DNA from: Desulfamplus sp.
GTDB lineage: Bacteria; Desulfobacterota; Desulfobacteria; Desulfobacterales; Desulfobacteraceae
Direction: 5' to 3'
NCBI GenBank assembly: GCA_015233755.1
Contig: JADFXA010000040.1
Coordinates: 1 to 12,696 of the forward strand
Length of the DNA stretch: 12,696 nt
Under the pieces are notes generated by a model. That model saw only the letters and a program-made list of their open reading frames with translations, searched no databases and had not been told where the DNA came from. A program made the position numbers and the translations under genes. Positions within the stretch are counted from its first letter, which is position 1, and each line of letters opens with the position of its first letter. Below are positions 7,022-12,696 of the stretch, piece after piece.

Positions 7022-7888
7022 TTATGATGCTGTCTTTTGGAGTAAAAGCCCAGATACAATAAACGCAAGCCCAATAAATGTTGATATAAATACAGTCTCG
7101 TTTAAAAAGAACCGAATGAATATCAATGATATAAATGGAGTTAAAAATATAATATTAGCAAGTTTACCCGTGTTTTTGCTAAGTTTAAGTGCTGTAAGCC
7201 AAATGACAAAGGTAAACCCTAATTCAAAACACCCTACCCAAACTGCACCAGCAAACCCTTTAAGTGAAATATTGGTTATACTTGAAAACCAGATACACGA
7301 TAATGCTGATAAAGGAAGGCTAAATAGGAAATTAAGAAAAAGACCAACAACAGGGTCACGAGGCATACGAACATTCATAATCCAGTAAACTGCCCATACA
7401 GCAGTACTACCAATTGCTAAAAGAAGACCATTTAAATTTAAGCTCTTGAAGCTTGAAATGTCCCCATGAGTAGAGACAATTACAGCACCTGTGTAGGAGA
7501 TAATCATGGCAATAAAGTCAATTTTCCCAAACGGGTGCTTAAGGATAGGAACTGATAGAAGTGTAAGCATTATTGCCCATGTATAATTTACAGATTGGGC
7601 AATTTGAGCAGGAAGAAGATCGTATGCCTTAAATATCATAAGGTAATATACAAATGGATTTATAAAACCTAAAAACAACGAATTTATATAATCTTGGCGT
7701 TCAAGGGTAAATATCTCTTTAAGCCTTCCTTGAACTCCCAAAATAGCAGCTATTGCAACAGTTGCCACTAAACTTGCATAAAATAGAAGCTGTAGAAAAT
7801 CAAGGTGTTTAAGAGAGATTTTAAAAGCTGTTGCCGATGTTGACCAAAAAAGAACTGTAAGAATTGCAAGTCCGTATGCTTTATTCAT
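7022..7888 (-). CDS. EamA/DMT-superfamily permease
   Basis: A 288-residue integral membrane protein of the drug/metabolite transporter superfamily. These usually have ten transmembrane helices from two EamA repeats and move amino acids, nucleosides or other small metabolites across the inner membrane. Hydrophobic segments run throughout, and each half carries a tryptophan-bearing stretch: FWSTSATAFKIS near residue 15 and AVWAVYWIMNVR near 165. A Ser/Thr/Gly-rich junction (VSTHGDISS) separates the repeats. I place the start at the ATG at 7888, preceded by GGGGA; an upstream TTG at 7909 would add seven residues but has no ribosome-binding site. It follows moaA by 73 bases, probably in one transcript. 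Substrate cannot be read from sequence. Confidence 0.85.
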   Translation of the reverse strand: MNKAYGLAILTVLFWSTSATAFKISLKHLDFLQLLFYASLVATVAIAAILGVQGRLKEIFTLERQDYINSLFLGFINPFVYYLMIFKAYDLLPAQIAQSVNYTWAIMLTLLSVPILKHPFGKIDFIAMIISYTGAVIVSTHGDISSFKSLNLNGLLLAIGSTAVWAVYWIMNVRMPRDPVVGLFLNFLFSLPLSALSCIWFSSITNISLKGFAGAVWVGCFELGFTFVIWLTALKLSKNTGKLANIIFLTPFISLIFIRFFLNETVFISTFIGLAFIVSGLLLQKTAS

Positions 7889-7961
7889 CTGTTCCCCAAT
7901 TTCTGCCAAAATGTGTAAATTTATGCCGCAAAACTTTTTAAAGTATTAACACTGTTCGAAA

Positions 7962-9020
7962 TCATCCGCCAATTGTTGACATTTGCGTATGCACACGGTT
8001 ATTGCTTATTTGGGGCATCAAAGAGAAAGTTTTATTAATATCGCTTATCGTTAGATTATCAGAATAGTTAAGGTTATGAGTTGCTGGTTTGCGTTTAATT
8101 GCAGAAAGGAATATCTGTTTTATGGCTTCATAAGAAGCTCCTTGACGCAATGGTGTTAAAATATCAACCTCTTGATTATTTAGAAGGCAAGGTCTTAAAT
8201 GTCCAGTTGATGTAATTCTTAACCTATTGCATTGATGGCAAAAATGAGAGCTGACAGGTGATATAAAGCCAATCTCCCCTAAAGCTCCTTTTATTTTATA
8301 ACGCTTTGCAGGCCCAGCCTCTAAGTTTGTACCTCCCACTGAATCGAGTTTTCCCATATTTTGCTCAATTCTTTCTCTGATTTCAGGTATAAGAACTTGT
8401 TGTGAAATATCGACTGCTGAATTTCCCATAGGCATATACTCAATAAATCGAACATGAAAAGGATATTTCAAAGAGAGGGCTGCCAAATCTTCAATCTCAT
8501 CATAATTTATTCCTCTTAATATAACAGCATTTAGCTTCACAGGTGAAAGCCCCTTATCAAGAGCTGACATTATTCCCCTCCACACAGCGTTAAAATTGTC
8601 TCGCCCTGATATAAATGCGAACCTATCTGGTTTAAGAGTATCTAAACTTATATTTATCCTATTTACACCTGACTCTATGATTTCGTCTATGTTAGGCTCA
8701 AGGAGAACGCCGTTTGTAGTAATTGAAATATCTTTTATTCCATCAATCTTTGATAAGCCCTTTATAAAAGGCAAAACCCCTTTACGCATAAGGGGTTCGC
8801 CTCCTGTAACTCTTAATTTAGTAATTCCAACCTCAGAGGCACACTCTACAATTTTGTGTATCTCTTCGTATCTTGCAATTTTATCATGTTCTGTAAATCT
8901 CAATGCCTCTTTAGGTACACAATAGCGGCATGCAAGGTTGCATCTATCTGTAACTGAGATGCGAAGATAATTTATAATTCGGTTATCTGAATGAATAAAT
9001 GGTTGTGTATGTGAATTCAT
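7962..9020 (-). CDS. moaA: GTP 3',8-cyclase (molybdenum cofactor biosynthesis protein A)
   Basis: A radical-SAM enzyme of 352 residues that converts GTP to 3',8-cyclo-7,8-dihydro-GTP, the first step of molybdopterin synthesis. The SAM-binding cluster motif is C27, C31, C34 (CNLACRYC). The GGEP motif is at 73-76. The second, substrate-side cluster has C261, C264 and C278 (FCHQCNRLR and LRPCL). The protein ends in Gly-Gly after MSTI, the C-terminal tail needed for activity in this family. It is slightly longer than the usual 320-340 residues, mostly through a short N-terminal lead and a Ser/Asn-containing loop near 313-325. The ribosome-binding site is weak: GAGAG lies about 14 bases upstream and nothing closer stands out. 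No other moa or mob genes are in the window. A molybdoenzyme elsewhere in the genome is implied. Confidence 0.96.
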   Translation of the reverse strand: MNSHTQPFIHSDNRIINYLRISVTDRCNLACRYCVPKEALRFTEHDKIARYEEIHKIVECASEVGITKLRVTGGEPLMRKGVLPFIKGLSKIDGIKDISITTNGVLLEPNIDEIIESGVNRINISLDTLKPDRFAFISGRDNFNAVWRGIMSALDKGLSPVKLNAVILRGINYDEIEDLAALSLKYPFHVRFIEYMPMGNSAVDISQQVLIPEIRERIEQNMGKLDSVGGTNLEAGPAKRYKIKGALGEIGFISPVSSHFCHQCNRLRITSTGHLRPCLLNNQEVDILTPLRQGASYEAIKQIFLSAIKRKPATHNLNYSDNLTISDINKTFSLMPQISNNRVHTQMSTIGG

Positions 9021-9099
9021 CTGGTTTTAAATACTCTCAACTTCTTTCAAAGGTATATTTAACATTACTGAAATTTTCTCATTTGAATAATTTGCTGCA

Positions 9100-9453
9100 T
9101 TATTGATGGATTATTAATGTTTCAGGAGTTAATTCTATTAAACGATAAGTTGCAAAAGAGTGATCTATTTCTTGAATATTATCTAAAAACAACTTTAGTA
9201 ATTTGGTGTTTGAAATATTACCTGTCGCAACATAAAGCAATTTGAATGGCTTTCCTGAGATCAATATTGAATCAATAAAATCAGAGTCTTTTGAAATAAC
9301 TACTCTCTGCTCTTTCAAAGAAACTGTATTAATATATCTGTCCTTTGTTCTATTTTGATCTGGAAGATCGAGAGTATGAACAGAATCATAGCCTATATTT
9401 TGTAGAGCCACAGATAATCTTTTTGGTAATTGAGCATCTATCAAATATTTCAT
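9100..9453 (-). CDS. DUF5615 PIN-like protein, putative toxin of a DUF433/DUF5615 pair
   Basis: A 117-residue protein of the DUF5615 (Mut7-C/PIN-like) type, a family related to PIN ribonucleases and usually found beside DUF433 genes. The acidic residues expected of a PIN-like fold are present: D6 in YLIDAQLP, D38 in RTKDRY, and D56/D58 in SKDSDF. A final strand-rich region (residues 100-117) closes the domain. Its ATG overlaps the stop codon of the upstream DUF433 gene in an ATGA, which implies translational coupling. Whether this protein is an active nuclease or toxin is inferred from family and neighbourhood. 79 bases without a recognisable gene separate it from moaA. Confidence 0.85.
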   Translation of the reverse strand: MKYLIDAQLPKRLSVALQNIGYDSVHTLDLPDQNRTKDRYINTVSLKEQRVVISKDSDFIDSILISGKPFKLLYVATGNISNTKLLKLFLDNIQEIDHSFATYRLIELTPETLIIHQ

Positions 9454-9698
9454 GATGCTAATTTATAAATACTTTTTACGTTACTAAGTCTCGAAGCAAA
9501 CACCAGACACGCCTTAATATCCTCTTTTACTAAGTCTTCGTAATCTTGGAGGATTTCATCAATATCCATATCACTGCTCAATAGTTCTAAAATCATCTCA
9601 ACAGGATAACGAAGCCCTCTGATGCAAGGTTTTCCATGACATATTTCTGGATCAATTATGATTCTGTCCAATAAATTTTTCATATTGCACTTATCCAT
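9450..9698 (-). CDS. DUF433 family protein, putative antitoxin
   Basis: An 82-residue protein with the DUF433 signature: RIIIDPEICHGKPCIRG, then LRYPVEMILELL, then an acidic segment DIDEILQDYEDL and the helix EDIKACLVFASRL. DUF433 proteins are small winged-helix-like DNA-binding candidates encoded just before DUF5615 genes and are interpreted as antitoxins and autoregulators. The first ATG (9698) has no clear ribosome-binding site. An in-frame ATG at 9683 would remove five residues and puts GGA ten bases upstream, so either start is possible. Only 38 bases separate it from the cobA-hemD stop codon, with no terminator, so it may be read through from the heme cluster as well as from its own AT-rich upstream region. 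Confidence 0.85.
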   Translation of the reverse strand: MDKCNMKNLLDRIIIDPEICHGKPCIRGLRYPVEMILELLSSDMDIDEILQDYEDLVKEDIKACLVFASRLSNVKSIYKLAS

Positions 9699-9736
9699 TA
9701 ATTTAATATTTACAATTTTATATCCAATCGCAATAT

Positions 9737-11314
9737 CTAATTGTTCTTGACAGCCTCAACCATCGCATTAACAAGTCCTGGTATTGTGTATTCTGTAGCA
9801 ATAATATCGGGTTTAAAGCCTTCTGCTATTGCTGTATCAGCAGTTATGGGACCAATGCAGGCAACAGTTACGCCCTTCATAAGCTCAGAAAACTTATCCT
9901 CTGGCAGTAGAGCTTTAAAGTTCTTTACAGTTGATGAACTTGTAAAGGTAACAATATCAATATCGCTATTTTCATCATCACTGCTCTTTTCAAGAAGTTT
10001 TAAAAGCTCTTCTTTAGCATCTACAACTTGCTCTGTGATATATGTTGTAACTTCATCAATAATAGCACCCATTTTAGTAAGTTCCTCTGGAAGCACTGAT
10101 CTTGCCTCTTTTGCCCGTGGCAGAAGAACTCTTTTACCTTTAATGTCTATCTCTTTGCCTTTAACGCCTTGACTATTTAAACCTTGAAAAGCATCAACAA
10201 TTGACTCTGCTCTATAACTTTCAGGTAAAACATCGCAAATAATGCCATGACCTTGAAGTTCCTCTTTAGTAACAGGACCAATACAGGCAAATTTAAGATG
10301 CCCTAAAATTCTGACATCTTTGCCCATTTTAAACAAAGTATCAAAAAAGAACTTCACGCCATTTACGCTGGTAAATATAAGCCAATCGTAAGTTTTGATA
10401 TTTTCAATTGCATTTTCAAGAGGTGAGTTATCAGAAGGTGGGATAACTTTAATTGTTGGAATCTCAATGCACGTTGCACCAAGTTCTGTAAGTGATGCAA
10501 CTAAATCGCTTGCCTGTTCTCTTGCACGCGTTACTACAATACGTTTACCATGAAATGGACGTTTCTCAAACCACTGCATCTGTTCACGTAAAGAGACAAC
10601 TTCACCAACAACAATTAGTGAGGGAGGTTTAAGTTTAGCTTCCATTACTTTTTGGACAATATTTGATAGAGTTCCGCTGACAGTCTGCTGTTTTGGAGTT
10701 GTTCCCCATCTAACTAAAGCAACTGGTGTATCTGGTGATTTCCCATTCTTTATCAATTGTTCACAAATATTTGGAAGATTTTTCACACCCATAAAAAATA
10801 CAAGCGTGCTGCCACTCTTTGCGAGGGTATCCCATTTAATGCTACTCTCCTCTTTAAGTGGGTCTTCGTGTCCTGTAATGAGCGAAACTGACGAAGTATA
10901 ATCTCTGTGAGTAAGGGGAATGCCTGCGTAAGCAGGGGCTGCAACTGCTGATGTAACGCCCGGGACAACTTCAAACTCAATACCAGCTTCAATAAGAGTC
11001 TCTGCCTCTTCTCCACCTCTGCCAAAAATAAAAGGATCTCCCCCTTTAAGCCTTGCTACCAACAATCCTTGCTTTCCCTTATCTGCAAGAAGCTCATTTA
11101 TCTTATCTTGAGACATGGTGTGATCCCCACCTTTTTTTCCTACATAGATAATTTGAGCATCTTTTTTAGCGTATTTTAGTAATGCTGGGGCTGCAAGATA
11201 GTCATAGACAACAACATCAGCCTTTTTAATGCACTCCATTCCCTTGATTGTAATGAGTTGTGGGTCTCCTGGACCCGCACCAATAAGATATACTTTGCCT
11301 TTTTTAGGGTTCAT
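9737..11314 (-). CDS. cobA-hemD: uroporphyrinogen-III C-methyltransferase / uroporphyrinogen-III synthase fusion (CobA-HemD)
   Basis: A bifunctional 525-residue protein. Residues 7-250 form the SAM-dependent methyltransferase that converts uroporphyrinogen III to precorrin-2: LIGAGPGDP near 10-18, RLKGGDPFIFGRGGEE at 88-103, and VVPGVTSAVAAPAYAGIPLTHR at 116-137. Residues 252-525 form uroporphyrinogen-III synthase, which closes hydroxymethylbilane into the macrocycle, with RPFHGKRIVVTRA, an FTSVNG motif near 314-319 and FTSSSTV near 457-463. Such fusions are common in clostridia and deltaproteobacteria. I use the ATG at 11314. A TTG at 11335 would add seven residues but has no ribosome-binding site, whereas GGAG lies 13 bases before the ATG. 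It follows hemC by 57 bases. A charged Ser/Asp patch at about 443-450 is a small insertion. Confidence 0.95.
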   Translation of the reverse strand: MNPKKGKVYLIGAGPGDPQLITIKGMECIKKADVVVYDYLAAPALLKYAKKDAQIIYVGKKGGDHTMSQDKINELLADKGKQGLLVARLKGGDPFIFGRGGEEAETLIEAGIEFEVVPGVTSAVAAPAYAGIPLTHRDYTSSVSLITGHEDPLKEESSIKWDTLAKSGSTLVFFMGVKNLPNICEQLIKNGKSPDTPVALVRWGTTPKQQTVSGTLSNIVQKVMEAKLKPPSLIVVGEVVSLREQMQWFEKRPFHGKRIVVTRAREQASDLVASLTELGATCIEIPTIKVIPPSDNSPLENAIENIKTYDWLIFTSVNGVKFFFDTLFKMGKDVRILGHLKFACIGPVTKEELQGHGIICDVLPESYRAESIVDAFQGLNSQGVKGKEIDIKGKRVLLPRAKEARSVLPEELTKMGAIIDEVTTYITEQVVDAKEELLKLLEKSSDDENSDIDIVTFTSSSTVKNFKALLPEDKFSELMKGVTVACIGPITADTAIAEGFKPDIIATEYTIPGLVNAMVEAVKNN

Positions 11315-11371
11315 TATTTTTTTATATCTCCGCAAAATGTATGGCTTTACGACTTAATGCCATGACATCTC

Positions 11372-12448
11372 CTATTTTAAACTTTCAAGTATTTTTTTTG
11401 CACCTTTACTAAGAAGCAGGTCAGCAAGCTCAATTCCAGCGTTTTTAGCAATGGTTGAGCACTCTTTAGGCTCTTTATTAATTAAATAGTTCAAACTCTC
11501 TTTTATTATGGTTGAGCCATCTTCAGAAGCAACTAACCCAGTTAAAGTTAATGATAAGCTGTTTGAGTTTTCTTTTTCTTGATTTTCAAACTTCCCAAAA
11601 CACGCCACAGGTATATGACAACTTCCTTCCATTTTTTTCAAAAAAGCTCTCTCTGCTTCAACTGGAGTTCGTGTTGATAGAGCATCAAGTTTTGCCATAA
11701 TATTGGAAATTAATAGATCGTGTTGATCGGATTGCTCATTAACCTGACGAGATTCAATACACAAAGCACCCTGCCCCACTGCTGGCACCATTATATTTTC
11801 ATCAAGATATTGGGTTATTCTATCAGCCATTCCAAGCCTGATGAGACCAGCAGCAGCAAGAATAATTGCATCATATTCTCCATTATCCAATTTCCTAAGT
11901 CGTGTATCAAGATTACCCCGTATTGAAATGGGGATAATATCTGGTCGAACATGTTTTATTTGTGATGCGCGTCTTAAGCTGCTTGTGCCAATCCGCGAAC
12001 CTGCTGGCAGCTCATGCAATAGAATGTTATCCCTTGATATAATAACGTCAAATGGATTTTCTCTTACTGGTATTGCACCAATAGTCAAACCCTTGGGCAA
12101 ATCTGCTGGCATATCTTTCATGCTGTGAACTGCAATATCAATCTGTCCATCAAGAAGCTGCTGTTCAATCTCTTTAACAAAAAGCCCTTTACCACCGACC
12201 ATTGATAGAGGCCTATCAGTTATCTGGTCTCCTGTAGTTTTTATCTTTACAATTTCAATTATGGGAATAGAAAGAGCATTGTTTACAACATTTTTAGTTG
12301 AATTATCTAAGCAGTTTATATTTGCACTATTTTCATTTAGTTCACTATCAATACAAGATAGTATTTTTTCAATCTCACATTTTACCCAATTTGCCTGCCA
12401 CAATGCAAGCTGACTGCCTCTTGTGCCTATCTTAATTTTTTTTGTCAT
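11372..12448 (-). CDS. hemC: hydroxymethylbilane synthase (porphobilinogen deaminase)
   Basis: A 358-residue enzyme that polymerises four porphobilinogens into hydroxymethylbilane, the substrate of the HemD half of the next gene. Conserved parts are IGTRGSQLALWQ (7-18), KGLFVKE, the catalytic Asp in VHSMKDMP (D112), GTSSLRRASQI, IRGNLDTRL, GQGALCIE, and the dipyrromethane-attaching C277 in EGSCHIPVACFG. The family is normally about 310 residues; the extra length is mainly an insertion of some 29 residues (about 31-60, rich in Asn and Ser) between LALWQ and the TTGD motif. The frame is open upstream to 12571, but that part overlaps fmdB and looks unlike HemC, so I start at the ATG at 12448, four bases after the fmdB stop, with GGAAG in the end of fmdB as ribosome-binding site. 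Confidence 0.96.
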   Translation of the reverse strand: MTKKIKIGTRGSQLALWQANWVKCEIEKILSCIDSELNENSANINCLDNSTKNVVNNALSIPIIEIVKIKTTGDQITDRPLSMVGGKGLFVKEIEQQLLDGQIDIAVHSMKDMPADLPKGLTIGAIPVRENPFDVIISRDNILLHELPAGSRIGTSSLRRASQIKHVRPDIIPISIRGNLDTRLRKLDNGEYDAIILAAAGLIRLGMADRITQYLDENIMVPAVGQGALCIESRQVNEQSDQHDLLISNIMAKLDALSTRTPVEAERAFLKKMEGSCHIPVACFGKFENQEKENSNSLSLTLTGLVASEDGSTIIKESLNYLINKEPKECSTIAKNAGIELADLLLSKGAKKILESLK

Positions 12449-12452
12449 TGTT

Positions 12453-12695
12453 TTATTTACTTCCACAAGTCCCGCAACTTGTTGCTGAACATCCGCTGCA
12501 TGACGTGCCAGCCGATGATTTTGTTTGAACAGCACCAGCAGCACCTGATGGTGTGATAGATATAAAACCACAAGCAGACATCAATTTATTAAGGTCATTA
12601 CTGTGGCACGATGGACATGATGGAATATCGCTTCCAATCACCAATTTCTCAAAATTATTGCCGCAAGTTTTACATTTATATTCGTATATAGGCAT
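12453..12695 (-). CDS. FmdB-type zinc-ribbon protein
   Basis: An 80-residue protein beginning MPIYEYKCKTCG, the typical start of the FmdB regulatory protein family. The zinc ribbon is C8/C11 and C27/C30. After a short linker comes a Gly/Ser/Ala-rich tail with further cysteines at 66, 69, 74 and 77 (SCSGC and SCGTC), which I recall as common in deltaproteobacterial members. The family name comes from a formamide/amide-operon regulator; a role here is not known. The start codon lies one base from the window edge, so its upstream region is not visible. The stop is four bases before the hemC ATG, so the two genes are almost certainly co-transcribed and translationally coupled. Confidence 0.9.
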   Translation of the reverse strand: MPIYEYKCKTCGNNFEKLVIGSDIPSCPSCHSNDLNKLMSACGFISITPSGAAGAVQTKSSAGTSCSGCSATSCGTCGSK

Positions 12696-12696
12696 A

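Noticed and set aside
6880..7062. Plus-strand frame of 60 residues in the gap before the isocitrate dehydrogenase-like gene
   Set aside because: It overlaps the permease 3' end and the candidate promoter, is rich in AT-driven Phe/Ile/Leu/Lys codons and has no convincing ribosome-binding site.
7889..7909. TTG start for the permease, seven residues upstream
   Set aside because: No ribosome-binding site precedes it, while GGGGA lies just before the ATG at 7888.
12449..12571. 41-residue N-terminal extension of HemC
   Set aside because: It overlaps fmdB in another frame, does not resemble HemC, and the ATG at 12448 gives the standard family N-terminus with a ribosome-binding site.

Overview
The window is an AT-rich bacterial segment in which every gene I can support lies on the minus strand, so transcription runs from high to low coordinates. 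The gene set is a homodimer-type pyruvate:ferredoxin oxidoreductase, an isocitrate dehydrogenase-like enzyme, an acetyl-CoA acetyltransferase, a CobA-HemD fusion beside HemC, an FmdB zinc ribbon and MoaA. This suggests an anaerobe, most likely a sulfate reducer of the Desulfobacteraceae type. That assignment rests on gene content and protein style; no rRNA or other marker is present.

Layout in transcription order: (1) 12695-9737, fmdB, hemC and a cobA-hemD fusion, a tight cluster for the tetrapyrrole trunk pathway up to uroporphyrinogen III and on to precorrin-2 (siroheme, alternative heme, corrinoids). (2) 9698-9100, a two-gene DUF433/DUF5615 module with an ATGA overlap, resembling a toxin-antitoxin pair. 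(3) 9020-7022, moaA (molybdenum cofactor) and an EamA/DMT-family permease. (4) 6855-298, three central-carbon genes with separate leaders: a divergent isocitrate/isopropylmalate dehydrogenase, the 1222-residue pyruvate:ferredoxin oxidoreductase followed by a clear terminator, and a thiolase with a candidate promoter and an overlapping palindrome. (5) 206-51, a short hydrophobic protein of 51 codons.

The oxidoreductase makes acetyl-CoA and reduced ferredoxin from pyruvate. The thiolase interconverts acetyl-CoA and acetoacetyl-CoA, and the dehydrogenase probably serves the TCA-type oxidation route. Tetrapyrrole and molybdopterin genes supply cofactors for anaerobic respiration.

The most unusual feature is inside the oxidoreductase. 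Just before its thiamine-diphosphate GDG motif there is an in-frame stretch of about 50 residues with 12 Cys and 8 His, built from four degenerate repeats of 12-13 residues. Other conserved enzymes here also carry insertions: about 34 residues in the thiolase, about 29 Asn-rich residues in HemC, and a short Ser/Asn patch in the dehydrogenase. The rest of the window looks ordinary. I see no RNA genes, CRISPR arrays or insertion sequences.
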